A stretch of 64,000 bases of DNA from RGDT01 sp964630925 (GCA_964630925.1 CAZVZK010000010.1:1-64000); one strand, 5' to 3'; numbered from the stretch's first letter, positions 25,645 through 36,349 are shown. Numbers and translations: made by a program. The notes: a model not told the origin generated them from the letters alone.

Positions 25645-27462
25645 TCAGCGCATCATCGCCGACGCCGGGGCCGCCCCGCGTCCGCCGAAGAAGTAGTTGA
25701 GCTGGATCTGCAGCTCCCAGTCGAAGGTGCGGTTGTCGCCGCGTGTCAGGGGCAGGGCCACCGCCATCGCCAGCGACGCCTGGTCGGCGATGATCACGGT
25801 CGTGCCCAGCGTCAGGTTGACGATGTCCAGGCGGTTCCGCGTGTTGCCCACCGACGGGGCTGCGGGGAAGGCGTTGGCGACCACGGGCGTGACCAGGCCG
25901 GCCGCGTTCGTGATCTGCTGCCCCGTCGGGATGCCGATCACGCTGGGGTCGTTCGGCAGCATCGCCACCTTGGCGTTGTTCAGGGTGGTCGTGTAGTGGA
26001 CCTCGACGGTCGGCGCCAGGCCGGTGATCCACGGGCGGCTGGTGTCGCGGATGAGCCAGTAGCCGGCGCCGAGGTCGGCGTGCATCAGCACCTGGTCACG
26101 GACGAAGCCGCGGGAGGTGAACGGCGGCGTGGCCAGATTCGTCCGCGGGTCGCCGGGGACGGTGGTGACGGGGATGACGGGGTTGAGCCGCTGCGCGAAT
26201 GTCTCGGAGTAGGTGATGCGGTCGGCCCCCCACGGCACGTCGCACTGGAGGAACCCCTGGGCGAACAGGGGCGTGTCTGCCCCGGCGTACAGGGCGGCCA
26301 GGAACGGGGACACGCCCCAGGTGTCACGCCGCACCTTGAACTCGCGCACCCGCTGCGTATCGACGTTGTTGAACTGCGCCGGCCCCAGGTAGTCGATCAC
26401 CGTGAAGTCGGTGGCGTTGGCCGTCGGCGCCGTCACGCTCACGCCGCCCGACAGGGCGAACGTCCGGTCCCGGTACAGCAGCGCCTTGACGATGCCGCTG
26501 ATGTCACCCAGCTCGGTGCTGGTCGAGCCGAGGGTGTTGCCCGGCGTCGGGTTGACGCTGTAGGCATACAGCGGCGTCAGCCCCTGCGCGGCCGCCAGGG
26601 CGTCGGACAGGGCCAGGTTCGTCACGCCGGGGAAGACGCGGAACTGACTCGTCCCCGGGGCCGGCGTCCGCGAGAAGTACGTGGCCTGCCCGGAGGCGTC
26701 GAGGAAGCGGCCACGCCCCTGGATGGTGCCGACGCTGTAGACGTTCGTCGAGGACAGCGACGTGCGGATCGGCAGGCGGAATTCGGCCGACGCCATGCCG
26801 TCGAGGAAGGTCCGCTCGAAGTTGAAGGTGTACAGCTGGTAGTCGTACTCCTTCGTCCGCGTCGGGCGGATGAAGCCGTTGAGGCTGCGGTCGGGGGCGA
26901 AGACCGTCTGGTCGGCCAGGCCGGTGATGCTCACGGCGTTGCTGAAGTAGTTGTAGCGGAAGCCGATGCGGTCACGCGGCAGGGGGCTGTTGTTATCGGC
27001 CACCTTGGGGTTGACGACGCTCGTGGCCCCGGTGGCCTCGATGAACACCGGGCCGGCGTCGCGGCCGATGATGAAGGAAACAGAGCGGCCCGCGCCGAGG
27101 AGGTCGCCGACCATGTTCGGGGCCGACGACGACAGCCCGCCGGAGCCGCCCTCGCCGCCGCCGCCGGCCACGGCGCCGGCCGCCGCCCCGCCCGCCGCCG
27201 ACCCAGCGTCGCCCGGCGTCGTCCCGGGGGTGGTGCCCGGCGTCGTGCCGGGTGTCGTCCCCGGGGTGGTGCCGGGGAATGTCCCTGGCCACGTCCCCGG
27301 CAGCGAGCCGGGGACGGTGCCCGGCGGGACGGACGGCCCGATCCACACGGGCGGGCAGGGGCCGGTCCGCGGTGGCGGGCAGGCCGCATTGCCCTCCGCG
27401 AAAGAGGCGAGCAGGCCGCCGGTCAGCATCATCGCGCCACCGAGAAGGCTCGTTCGGTTCAT
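25645..27462 (-). CDS. exported protein with proline/glycine repeat and putative beta-rich domain
   Basis: 605-residue protein with a signal peptide (about 1-27) followed by a Cys-Pro-rich segment and a tandem PGTTPGTT-like repeat (about 40-80), then a glycine-rich linker. The remainder alternates short hydrophobic stretches and ends in a strand with an aromatic terminus region (QIQLNYFFGGRG), which suggests an outer membrane or surface beta structure. No family is recognised with certainty. The start at 27462 has AAGGGGGG nearby; the frame extends to 27504 without a good start. It lies just downstream of a BBP7-type barrel gene in the same direction, so both are probably envelope proteins of one operon. 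Confidence 0.65.
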   Translation of the reverse strand: MNRTSLLGGAMMLTGGLLASFAEGNAACPPPRTGPCPPVWIGPSVPPGTVPGSLPGTWPGTFPGTTPGTTPGTTPGTTPGTTPGDAGSAAGGAAAGAVAGGGGEGGSGGLSSSAPNMVGDLLGAGRSVSFIIGRDAGPVFIEATGATSVVNPKVADNNSPLPRDRIGFRYNYFSNAVSITGLADQTVFAPDRSLNGFIRPTRTKEYDYQLYTFNFERTFLDGMASAEFRLPIRTSLSSTNVYSVGTIQGRGRFLDASGQATYFSRTPAPGTSQFRVFPGVTNLALSDALAAAQGLTPLYAYSVNPTPGNTLGSTSTELGDISGIVKALLYRDRTFALSGGVSVTAPTANATDFTVIDYLGPAQFNNVDTQRVREFKVRRDTWGVSPFLAALYAGADTPLFAQGFLQCDVPWGADRITYSETFAQRLNPVIPVTTVPGDPRTNLATPPFTSRGFVRDQVLMHADLGAGYWLIRDTSRPWITGLAPTVEVHYTTTLNNAKVAMLPNDPSVIGIPTGQQITNAAGLVTPVVANAFPAAPSVGNTRNRLDIVNLTLGTTVIIADQASLAMAVALPLTRGDNRTFDWELQIQLNYFFGGRGAAPASAMMR

Positions 27463-27500
27463 GGGCGTCCCCCCTTGTGCGTGCGTGTGAACGGGTCGGG

Positions 27501-28682
27501 TCAATACGTGATCTGCATGCCGAGGCTCAGGCCGTGCGCCCAGAAGTCGCTGGTCTTGAACAACGGCTGCGGGAAGAACGCGGGGGCGGACGGGTTGTAC
27601 GCCGAGCTGATCGGGAGCTGGGAAGCGCTCACGCGCCGGTCGATCTGGTCGCCCGGGCGGACGGCCGAGCTGAGGTACAGGAAGTTGTACCCCGCGCTCA
27701 GGCGGACGTTGGGCAGCACCCGGACGCCCAGGGCCAGCTCCAGCTCCGGGGCGACGGCGAAGTTGGTGCGGACCTCGCGGCGCATGTTGCTCGGCAGGGC
27801 CAGCAGGCCGCCCGGCAGCGTCGTCGCCGGCCCGCTGTTCGGGGGCGGCGTCCGCGTCGTCGTGCCGTTGACGCCCAGGATCTGCTGGGTCACGCCCAGG
27901 GCCACGGACGGGCGGGCGCTCACGTCGAACACGTAGTATCGCGCCTCAAGACGTGCCCCGAGCTGCGCCCCGTGGAAGTCGTTGGTCGTCTCGAAGTTGT
28001 CGCTCTTGGTGCGGACGTCGCCCTCGATGACCGGCCGGCCGTTGAAGAAGCCCAGGCCCGCCGTCTGGACGAGGTTGCGGTCGTCGATGTTCAGCTCCTC
28101 GCGCAGGGCCAGGTAGCGGTAGCCGGCGAACACCGACTTCACGAGGCCGCACAGCGGCAGGGCGGCGTTGGCCTCCACGCCGTAGAGCTGTGTCGTCGAC
28201 CGGATGGCGAGGCTGCCCGCCGTCACGTTGCCCAGGTTGAGGACGTTCTGGCTGGTCAACCCGGTCGCGGCGTCGATGACGGGCCGGGCCAGCACCCCGG
28301 GGCTGAGCGTCGATGCGGGGTCGAACCGCGTGACCGACTGGTCGCGTTCGAGCAGGAAGCCCGACCCCTCGAACCACAGGCCGGTGTCGCCGAGCGCCAC
28401 CCCGGCCACGAAGCGGATTCCGGACCGCATGCTCGAGCTGCCGAGGTCCTGGTTGCCGAAAAGGACGACCGGGACGAAGGGGTCGCCCGCGAGCACGTTA
28501 CTATTCGTGGTCGTGGCCAGGGGCTCGTTGACGCGCCCGCGTTTGTAACTCCAGAGTAGGTAGTCCACGCCGGCGTAGAACGCCTGCGGCCCTGGCGGCG
28601 CGTCCTGGCCCCGCACGGGCGCGCTGGTGGCGAGCAGGCCTGCCAGACAGGCCATGAGCAGGATCTGGCGGGGTGGCGGCAT
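27501..28682 (-). CDS. BBP7-family outer membrane beta-barrel protein
   Basis: 393 residues with a signal peptide (about 1-25) and the features of the BBP7/DUF1551 family found in planctomycetes. These include an N-terminal FYAGVDYLLW motif, a central GYRYLALREELNI motif, and a C-terminal strand ending in an aromatic residue (GMQITY). These proteins are thought to be outer membrane barrels. Start 28682 is preferred over 28697 because a GGGAG site precedes it. The stop lies 36 bases before the start of the next minus-strand gene. It is divergent from the giant surface protein gene, with a shared control region of about 340 bases. Confidence 0.8.
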   Translation of the reverse strand: MPPPRQILLMACLAGLLATSAPVRGQDAPPGPQAFYAGVDYLLWSYKRGRVNEPLATTTNSNVLAGDPFVPVVLFGNQDLGSSSMRSGIRFVAGVALGDTGLWFEGSGFLLERDQSVTRFDPASTLSPGVLARPVIDAATGLTSQNVLNLGNVTAGSLAIRSTTQLYGVEANAALPLCGLVKSVFAGYRYLALREELNIDDRNLVQTAGLGFFNGRPVIEGDVRTKSDNFETTNDFHGAQLGARLEARYYVFDVSARPSVALGVTQQILGVNGTTTRTPPPNSGPATTLPGGLLALPSNMRREVRTNFAVAPELELALGVRVLPNVRLSAGYNFLYLSSAVRPGDQIDRRVSASQLPISSAYNPSAPAFFPQPLFKTSDFWAHGLSLGMQITY

Positions 28683-28893
28683 GGCGACATCTCCCAACTG
28701 GATCGGTTACCCCGAGGTGGCGGGCGCGCCGCCCGGCACACCTTGAGGATCGGCACGGATGGGGGGGCTGCATCGGGAAAACACGTGGAGACAGGGGGGA
28801 GCGAAAACAGGGGATGGATGGAGGCGGGGGGGAGGCGGGAGAATCGGCGTATCCCTCCCGTCCTGCCCAGCCCCATTTTCCCGATCTGGTTTC

Positions 28894-28922
28894 TTGACGG
28901 CCCGGCGGGGGCGGTGTACACT
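28894..28922 (+). promoter_or_regulatory. sigma-70-type promoter of the giant surface protein gene
   Basis: TTGACG (28894-28899) and TACACT (28917-28922) are separated by 17 bases, a near-consensus arrangement in otherwise GC-rich DNA. It would give a leader of about 90 bases before the GTG at 29021. The rest of 28683-29020 shows no gene. Confidence 0.65.
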
Positions 28923-29020
28923 ACCAGCCTCCCCTCCATCGCCCCATACCCGCGCCCCTCTTCTTGCGCCGCAAGCTGCGGCGGGCCACCCCTTATTTTC
29001 CTCATCCGGAGATCGTCCCC

Positions 29021-32000
29021 GTGACCCGACCCGCTCTTTCGCGCCGTCCGAGCCTCGAGAGCCTCGAAAGCCGCATCACCCCCGCCAACGTGACGATCAA
29101 CGGTGACGCCGGAGGCATCATCACCGCCGACACCCTCACCCTGACGCGGATCACCTCCGCCATGGGGGACGACACACTCCACTTCACCCTCAACGGGAAC
29201 GATCTGACCGCCACCCCCGGCGGGCACATCGACTCCGTCATCGTCGACCTCGGCGACGGCGCCAACACCCTGACCCTCTCCACGGAGTGGGCGTTCGGCG
29301 CCGGCGTCAACTTCACCGGTGGCGCCGGCACCGATAAGTTGATCAGCCTCCGAGATGTGGTCCAGACTGCCACCCTCTCCGCCGCCCGTCAAGGCAACCT
29401 GAACACGGCCACCGGGGATGCGGCCGTGTTCACCGGCCTCGACGAGCTGACGGTCACCAACACCTTTACCGCCACCAACACCGTTTCCGCCACCTCCGCC
29501 ACGGGCAGCTCGGTCCTCTGGAACGGCACGGGGGGCAACGCCGGGAGCGTGTACTCCGTCAAGTTCAGCGGCCTCGGCACCCTCAAGGGCGGCTCGGGCG
29601 ACGACACGTTCGACCTGGGCGTGGGCGCGGGCTTCACGAACATCGACGGCGGCAACGGCACCAACGTGATCGGGGTCGTTGGAAAGGAGACGGGCGACAA
29701 GGCCGACAAGATCACGCTGAAGACCGGCACCTCCTCGTCCCTCGTCTTCCGCCGCGACGGCGACGCGGCCGACACCTCCCTCGTCATCGACGACATCGGC
29801 GAGGTCCAGATCAAACTCGGCCTCGGCAACGACGAGCTGGCCCTCGACACCACCTGGACGTACGGCATCCAGACCGACTTCATCAACGCGGCCGGTGAGG
29901 GCACCGACACCCTGACGGGCAACTCGGGCGCCAGCACGTTCACCCTCGACAGCGTCGGGGCGGGCACCCTCCTCCCCACACCCGCAGGCACCGCCGAGAC
30001 CCTGTCGTTCTCAGGCGTCGAGAGCATCAACGGCGGCGGCGGCGCCGGCGTGGACACCCTGAGCGTCCCGTCGGTGGGGACGACGGCCGTGACCTCGTCC
30101 TCCAGGCCCGCGGCCGACACGATCCGCATCACGAAGAACAACCACGGCATAAGCGTGGGCGACGCGGTGTCCCTGTCCGGCCTGACCGGGCTGTCGGTCA
30201 CCGGGGGCACGTTCACCGTCACCGCCGCGGACGCCAACACCTTCGACGTGACCAGCGCGGGCGTCACCGGCGCCGGCGGCGCCGGCGGCTCCTTCAAGCA
30301 GCTCGTCGCCTGGTCGGGCACGGGCCTCAACGCCGGCTCCGTTGCCGGCGTCTCCTTCACCAACATCGGCAAGCTCTCCGGCGGCGCGGGCGACGACGCC
30401 TTCACCCTGGAGAGCGACGCGAGGTTCACCAGCCTCGACGCCTCGACAGGCGCCGACAGCCTGAGCGTCTCCTCGGTGGGGACGACGAGCGTGACCTCGT
30501 CCTCGGTGCCCGTGGCCGACACGATCCGCATCACGAAGAACAACCACGGCATAAGCGTGGGCGACACGGTGTCCCTGTCCGGCCTGACCGGGCTGTCGGT
30601 CACCTCGGGCACGTTCACCGTCACCGCCGCGGACGCCAACACCTTCGACGTGACCAGCGCGGGCGTCACCGGCGCCGGCGGCGCCGGCGGCTCCTTCACG
30701 CAGCTCGTCACCTGGTCGGGCGCCGGCGGCGTGGGACGCCTCACCACCGGGACCGGCCGCGCCGGCTTCACCGACTTCACCGGGGTGGAGACACTCGTCG
30801 GCGGCGACGGCGGCGACTCATTCCTCGTCGCCTCCGGCGCGGCGTTCACCTCCATCAACGGGGCCGGCGGCGCCAACGAGCTGGACGTCGACTCCGCGGC
30901 GGCGGCGACGCTGGCCTGGACACTCAGCGGCACGAACGCGGGCAGCGTCGGCTCCATCACCGCCTTCTCCAACGTCGGCAGCCTCCAGGGCAATCTCGGC
31001 AAGGACTCCTTCTCCCTGGCCGCGGGTGCCACTTTCAGCAGCATCGACGGCGGCAGTAACGACGACACCGTGACGCAGGCCTCCGCCATGAGCGCCGCCG
31101 TCACCTGGACGGGCACCGCCCCCAACAAGGGCTCCGTCGGCTCGACCAGCTTCAACGATGTCGAGATCCTCGTCGGCGGCGACGGCGACGACGCCTTCAC
31201 CCTGAACGTCGGCGCCTCATTCAAGTCCATCGACGGCAAGGGCGGCGACAACTCCCTGACCGTCGAGTCCGCCGCCGCCTCCACCATCACCTGGGCCGAC
31301 AGTGGCACGGGGCGTCTCGGCTCCGGCTCGGGCCGCGTCACCAACACCACCGCCACCACCACCATCACCGACTTCACGGGCATCCAGACCCTCATCGGCG
31401 GCGACGGCAAGGACGTCTTCAAGGCCACCCAGACCTCGGCCTTCGCCTCCATCGACGGCGAGGGGGGCACGGCCAACGAGCTGGACGTGGACACCGGGAC
31501 GGCGGCCCTGACGTGGGCCGGCACCGCCATCGACGCCGGCAGCGTGGGCGCCATCACCTCCTTCTCCGACATCCAGAAGCTCCAGGGCAACCAGGGGAAT
31601 GACACGTTCAACCTGAGCCTCGGGGTGGTGTTCGAGATCGACGCCGGCAGCGGCACCAACATCGTCGCCATCCTCGGCACGGCGGACGCCGACGAGATCA
31701 CGCTCAAGACGGGCACCGCCACCTCGCTCGTCTACTCCCGCGCGGGCGTCATGGGTGACACCACGCTGACGCTCGCCACCGTCAGCGAGGTGCAGGTGCG
31801 TCTGGGCCTGGGGAACGACACGCTGAGCATCGCGGACACGTGGGCGTACGGGCTGCAGGCGAACTTCGTGAACGCGGCGATGGAGGGGACGGACACGCTG
31901 AACGCCTCGGCGACGGCCAGCACCTTCGCGATCACCGGCAGCAACGCCGGGTCGCTGAAGAAGACGGGCGGGCCGGCCACCTCGGTGGCGTTCACGGGGG

Positions 32001-35000
32001 TGGAGAAGGCGAACGGCGCCTCCGGGGCGTTCACCAACACGGTGGACGCCGGGGCGCCCCTGATGGCGGGCGCCACCCTGGCCTGGTCGGGCACGGGCGT
32101 CAACGCGGGCACCGTCCTCGGCGTGGACTTCACCAACGCCGGCAAGCTCCAGGGCAACCTCGCCGACGACACCTTCGACCTCGCCGCCGGCGCCTCCTTC
32201 ACAGAGATCAACGCCGGCAGCGGCACCGACGTGATCGCCATCCTCGGCACGGCGGGTGCCGACGAGATCACCCTGAAGGAGGGCACCTCGACCTCGCTCA
32301 AGTTCCGCCGCACCGGCGACATGGCCGACACCTCCTTAACCATCGGGGGCATCGACGAGGTGCAGGTTCGTCTGGGCCTGGGGAACGACACGCTGAGCAT
32401 CGCGGACACGTGGGCGTACGGGCTGCAGGCGAACTTCGTGAACGCGGCGATGGAGGGGACGGACACGCTGAACGCCTCGGCGACGGCCAGCACCTTCGCG
32501 ATCACCGGCAGCAACGCCGGGTCGCTGAAGAAGACGGGCGGGCCGGCCACCTCGGTGGCGTTCACGGGGGTGGAGAAGGCGAACGGCGCCTCCGGGGCGT
32601 TCACCAACACGGTGGACGCCGGGGCGCCCCTGATGGCGGGCGCCACCCTGGCCTGGTCGGGCACGGGCGTCAACGCGGGCACCGTCCTCGGCGTGGACTT
32701 CACCAACGCCGGCAAGCTCCAGGGCAACCTCGCCGACGACACCTTCGACCTCGCCGCCGGCGCCTCCTTCACAGAGATCCACGCCGGCAGCGGGAACAAC
32801 AACAAGGTGAAGCTCGCCTCGGCGATGGGCTCGCAGGTCGATTGGTACGGCAGCGGGCCGAACCGTGGCGGGGTCACCGACCAGTCGTTCACCGCCGCGT
32901 CCGGTTCGATTACCCTGGCCCAGATCCCCGGGCCCGCCAGCAACGACACGCTCAGACTCACCAGCGCGGGGCACACCCTGAAGGTCGGCGACACCGTCAT
33001 CCTCACCGGCCTCGATGCCTCCCCCAATAGCCTCAAGAACGCCACCGGCGCGTTCGTCGTCAAGGCCGTGGGCGTCAACGGGATGGGCGTCGCCACGTTC
33101 GAAGTGGACGCCCCCAACGCCGGCGGCACCTACGTGAGCGGCGGCGCCTGGCGGAAGGCCACCGGATTCAGCCAGGTCCAGAAGCTCGAGGGCACCGCGG
33201 GCGATGACAGCTTCCTGCTCCAGGCGCCCAGCAACGGGGTGATCGCCCAGTTCGCCTCCCTCGAGGGCGGCACGGGGAGCGACACCGTCGCCGCCTTGAC
33301 GGATTTTGGGACCACCTTCACGGCCGCCAACGGCTTCGGCGGCAGCATCAAGATCCGGGCGAGCGGGCCCACCACCAACTTCTCCTCCATCGAGAACTAT
33401 GAGGGCGGCGGCGGCGACGACACCTTCGACCTCTCGGCCCTCACCTACGCCAACTTCGAGGGCGCCGCCGCCGTCAACTATGGGATCAGCGGCAACGAGG
33501 GGAAGGACGCGGTCGTCTACGGCCTCTACCTCGGCGAGGTCCTGCTCGTCAACTTCGACAACAACACCGCCACCGCCATTCGGATCTTCGATTCGCTGGA
33601 GAGATTCACCCTCACCGAGGACGCCAAGGCGCAGCCGGGCAAGATCATCGGCAACTCCGCGGGCGTGGACTTCGGCGCGTCCAACCCGGACCCCGATGTG
33701 GACGTCGGCGGCGTCCGCGTCCCCGCCCACTGGGTCAAGGAGCCCACGGGCGGCCTGAACATCTTCTTCCTGCGCCCCGGCGACGCCTACAACCTGTCGC
33801 CCAACAGCCGCGGCAGCGCCATCCTCATCTACCAGTACTACGGCTCGGCGGCCGAGGTGGACCTCTCGGGCGTGGACGGCTCGACGGCCTCCGGCTTCTT
33901 CACCAAGATCCCGATGCCGATCGTGGGGATCATCGGCAGCCCGTTCGAGGACCGGGTGATCGGGCCGAACCTCGAGAGCACCTGGGCCTCGGTGTCCACG
34001 AGCGGCGCCATCACCTACACCATCCCGTTCGTCGGGGCCAACGTCACCGGGACCTTCAACCTCGGGGCGACCTTCGCCACCCTCACCGACTACAACTACA
34101 CCGCCCTCGATCCGCTGGCCGTGGGCACGATCGCCGTCACCTTCACCGGCCTCAACGTCTCCAGCAAGGGCACCCTGGAGTTCCCCGCCGCCACCGGCAG
34201 CGACACGTTCCAGGTGGGCCTGGTGAACGTCGAGAGGCTCCAGGGCGGCACGCAGGCCGACCGGTTCAACCTCGACGCCACCTCCGGGTTCACCCGCGCC
34301 GACGGCGGCGGCGGCAGCAACACGCTGAGTTACGCCTCCACGGCCGGCTCCTCCGTCACCTGGAGCGGGACCGGCGGGACCGCCGGCACCCTGATGGACG
34401 GCACCCCGCCGAACCTGTCCTTCGACCACATGCAGAATCTGGTCGGCGGCAAGGGCAACGACTCGTTCACGCTGTCGCCCGACTCCGCGTTCGTGGACAT
34501 CAAGGGCGCCCCGGCCGGCGAGGTGTCGCCCGGCGCCGACCGGCTCTCCGTCCTCTCCAAGACGACCACCGCCGTCACCGCTGCCGCCATCCCGGCCGCG
34601 GGCACGCTGCGTATCACCAGCGTGGGGCACGGCCTGAAGGCCGGCGACGTGGTCACGCTGGCCACCATGAATGGGCTGCTGAACGCCGAGGGCGCGTTCA
34701 CCATCACGGCGGCGGACGCCGACACCTTCGACGTGTCCGCCCCCGGCGTCTCGGGCACCTACACCGGCGGCGGCACCTACACCCAGCAGATCAACTGGCA
34801 GGGCACCGGCGCCAACGCGGGCTTCGTCATCGGCTCCACCTTCTCCGCCATCCAGAGCCTGCAGGGCAACCTGGGCAACGACACGTTCGTCCTGGAGGTC
34901 GGCTCGTCGTTCAGCTCGATCAACGGCGGCAGCGGCGTGGGCACCCTGCTGGCCAAGTCGAACCGCGGGCACACCATCCGGTGGACGGCCGGCGGCGGGG

Positions 35001-36346
35001 GCGGCCCCGGCCTGGGGAATAACGCCGGCCGCGTGATCCGCGACGACGGCATGGGCCACATCGACTCCACCGACTTCTCGGACTTCAACAGGCTCATCGG
35101 CGGCGAGGGCGACGACACCTTCGTCTTCGCGCCGGGCACCGTCTTCACCAGCGTGGACGGCGGCGGCGACGCCCCCGACACCACCGTCGCCCAGAAGAGC
35201 ATCAACACCCTCGACTACTCCAACTACTCCGGCCAGACGGTCTTCGTCAACTTCGAGACGGCCGAGGCCACCGGCCTGCTTCTCCAGTCCGCAGGAGGCA
35301 GCCACGCCAACATCTCGAAGGTGATCGGCAGCGCCGGCGCCGACCAGATCATCGGCAAGAGCGGCATCGACAACCTGTGGACCTCGCGGACGCCCCTTGC
35401 CGGCGACCTGAACCCCCTCCAGGGGATGCCGGCGGACCCGCTGCCGGTGCGGAACGACGTCACCTTCACCGGCATCGAGGACCTCATCGGCGGCGCGAGG
35501 CGCGACGTGTTCGAGCTGATCGGCAACACGCGATTCCGCATGCTGGACGGCGGCGGCTTCTTGGGCAGCGACGTGAACGCCATCCTCCAGACCGGGACCA
35601 CGCAGGACGACACGCTCACCCTGCGGGCCGGCGGCATCTCGATCAGCAACGCCACGTCGCAGGGGACGCTGGACACCCTGTTCGCCAACATCCAGGCCGT
35701 CCGACTGAACTTCGACGCCGCCAACGACCCGACGGGGACGGGCGGCGCCGGCGACGACCTGATGCTGGTCGATTACCGAGGCGGGTCGCCGGCCAAGTCG
35801 ATCAGCGCCAACGGCGGGGCTGGGTCGGACTTCCTGCGGCTCCAGGCCGCGCCGTTCGGGAGCTACTTCTACACCCTCAACGCGCAGGCGCTCGGCGTGC
35901 AGACGATCGGCTCCGCCAACGTCGATGACACCATCCTCTACCAGACCCTGGAGACGATGGAGATCCACTCCGGGTCGGGCATCGACCAGTTCACCGCCAC
36001 TTCGCTGGCCTACGGCGCGGATCTGGGGCTGGTGCGCTACATCAACTCCGGCGGCGGGCAGGACCAGGCCAACCTGCTGCCCAGCACGACGACGGCCTTC
36101 TTCGTCAGCGGTGGCGCCTCCGACCCGCGCTTCGGCCAGGGCACCGGCCTGTTCATCACCGGCATCACCGACCGGGTGGACACCGGGGCCATCATCCAGA
36201 CGCCGATCATCGTCAGCAACCGCGGCTACGACGGCGTGTACAACTTCACCAACCGCAGGACGATCTCGTTCACGAACATCGGGCGTGGCGTCGGCGGGTT
36301 CTTCGACTTCGGCGGCGGCGGTGGCCTGCCGGGCGTCCTGTTCTGA
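29021..36346 (+). CDS. giant exported repeat protein with LEPR-XLL-type N-terminus
   Basis: 2441-residue protein. The N-terminus, residues 11-22 (SLESLESRITPA), matches the planctomycete LEPR-XLL-type sorting motif found on large surface proteins. The body is made of diverged repeats of about 70-110 residues with GG-G-DDTF motifs resembling RTX-like glycine/aspartate repeats, which often bind calcium. Four modules with the pattern ITx-GHGL-xxGDxV (about 346-433, 480-567, 1292-1377, 1840-1924) resemble the FCCH domain seen in phage and bacterial surface proteins. Two blocks (residues 923-1068 and 1113-1258) are almost identical at DNA level. Start: the GTG at 29021 has CGGAGA upstream; the frame is open back to a TTG at 28964, which lacks a ribosome site. 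Likely located on the cell surface. Confidence 0.8.
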   Translation: MTRPALSRRPSLESLESRITPANVTINGDAGGIITADTLTLTRITSAMGDDTLHFTLNGNDLTATPGGHIDSVIVDLGDGANTLTLSTEWAFGAGVNFTGGAGTDKLISLRDVVQTATLSAARQGNLNTATGDAAVFTGLDELTVTNTFTATNTVSATSATGSSVLWNGTGGNAGSVYSVKFSGLGTLKGGSGDDTFDLGVGAGFTNIDGGNGTNVIGVVGKETGDKADKITLKTGTSSSLVFRRDGDAADTSLVIDDIGEVQIKLGLGNDELALDTTWTYGIQTDFINAAGEGTDTLTGNSGASTFTLDSVGAGTLLPTPAGTAETLSFSGVESINGGGGAGVDTLSVPSVGTTAVTSSSRPAADTIRITKNNHGISVGDAVSLSGLTGLSVTGGTFTVTAADANTFDVTSAGVTGAGGAGGSFKQLVAWSGTGLNAGSVAGVSFTNIGKLSGGAGDDAFTLESDARFTSLDASTGADSLSVSSVGTTSVTSSSVPVADTIRITKNNHGISVGDTVSLSGLTGLSVTSGTFTVTAADANTFDVTSAGVTGAGGAGGSFTQLVTWSGAGGVGRLTTGTGRAGFTDFTGVETLVGGDGGDSFLVASGAAFTSINGAGGANELDVDSAAAATLAWTLSGTNAGSVGSITAFSNVGSLQGNLGKDSFSLAAGATFSSIDGGSNDDTVTQASAMSAAVTWTGTAPNKGSVGSTSFNDVEILVGGDGDDAFTLNVGASFKSIDGKGGDNSLTVESAAASTITWADSGTGRLGSGSGRVTNTTATTTITDFTGIQTLIGGDGKDVFKATQTSAFASIDGEGGTANELDVDTGTAALTWAGTAIDAGSVGAITSFSDIQKLQGNQGNDTFNLSLGVVFEIDAGSGTNIVAILGTADADEITLKTGTATSLVYSRAGVMGDTTLTLATVSEVQVRLGLGNDTLSIADTWAYGLQANFVNAAMEGTDTLNASATASTFAITGSNAGSLKKTGGPATSVAFTGVEKANGASGAFTNTVDAGAPLMAGATLAWSGTGVNAGTVLGVDFTNAGKLQGNLADDTFDLAAGASFTEINAGSGTDVIAILGTAGADEITLKEGTSTSLKFRRTGDMADTSLTIGGIDEVQVRLGLGNDTLSIADTWAYGLQANFVNAAMEGTDTLNASATASTFAITGSNAGSLKKTGGPATSVAFTGVEKANGASGAFTNTVDAGAPLMAGATLAWSGTGVNAGTVLGVDFTNAGKLQGNLADDTFDLAAGASFTEIHAGSGNNNKVKLASAMGSQVDWYGSGPNRGGVTDQSFTAASGSITLAQIPGPASNDTLRLTSAGHTLKVGDTVILTGLDASPNSLKNATGAFVVKAVGVNGMGVATFEVDAPNAGGTYVSGGAWRKATGFSQVQKLEGTAGDDSFLLQAPSNGVIAQFASLEGGTGSDTVAALTDFGTTFTAANGFGGSIKIRASGPTTNFSSIENYEGGGGDDTFDLSALTYANFEGAAAVNYGISGNEGKDAVVYGLYLGEVLLVNFDNNTATAIRIFDSLERFTLTEDAKAQPGKIIGNSAGVDFGASNPDPDVDVGGVRVPAHWVKEPTGGLNIFFLRPGDAYNLSPNSRGSAILIYQYYGSAAEVDLSGVDGSTASGFFTKIPMPIVGIIGSPFEDRVIGPNLESTWASVSTSGAITYTIPFVGANVTGTFNLGATFATLTDYNYTALDPLAVGTIAVTFTGLNVSSKGTLEFPAATGSDTFQVGLVNVERLQGGTQADRFNLDATSGFTRADGGGGSNTLSYASTAGSSVTWSGTGGTAGTLMDGTPPNLSFDHMQNLVGGKGNDSFTLSPDSAFVDIKGAPAGEVSPGADRLSVLSKTTTAVTAAAIPAAGTLRITSVGHGLKAGDVVTLATMNGLLNAEGAFTITAADADTFDVSAPGVSGTYTGGGTYTQQINWQGTGANAGFVIGSTFSAIQSLQGNLGNDTFVLEVGSSFSSINGGSGVGTLLAKSNRGHTIRWTAGGGGGPGLGNNAGRVIRDDGMGHIDSTDFSDFNRLIGGEGDDTFVFAPGTVFTSVDGGGDAPDTTVAQKSINTLDYSNYSGQTVFVNFETAEATGLLLQSAGGSHANISKVIGSAGADQIIGKSGIDNLWTSRTPLAGDLNPLQGMPADPLPVRNDVTFTGIEDLIGGARRDVFELIGNTRFRMLDGGGFLGSDVNAILQTGTTQDDTLTLRAGGISISNATSQGTLDTLFANIQAVRLNFDAANDPTGTGGAGDDLMLVDYRGGSPAKSISANGGAGSDFLRLQAAPFGSYFYTLNAQALGVQTIGSANVDDTILYQTLETMEIHSGSGIDQFTATSLAYGADLGLVRYINSGGGQDQANLLPSTTTAFFVSGGASDPRFGQGTGLFITGITDRVDTGAIIQTPIIVSNRGYDGVYNFTNRRTISFTNIGRGVGGFFDFGGGGGLPGVLF
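31787..32223 (+). repeat. 437-bp internal duplication, copy 1
   Basis: Matches 32357-32793 with only two differences by eye (31798 G/T and 32210 A/C), offset 570 bases, within the giant gene. The other repeats of the gene are far more diverged. Confidence 0.95.
32357..32793 (+). repeat. 437-bp internal duplication, copy 2
   Basis: Second copy of the block at 31787-32223. The 133 bases between the copies are also similar to sequence before copy 1 at the protein level but less so in DNA. Confidence 0.95.
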
Positions 36347-36349
36347 GAA

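Noticed and set aside
32336..35968. 1210-codon open frame on the minus strand
   Set aside because: Antisense to the giant surface protein and made of the complement of its repeats; no motif seen.
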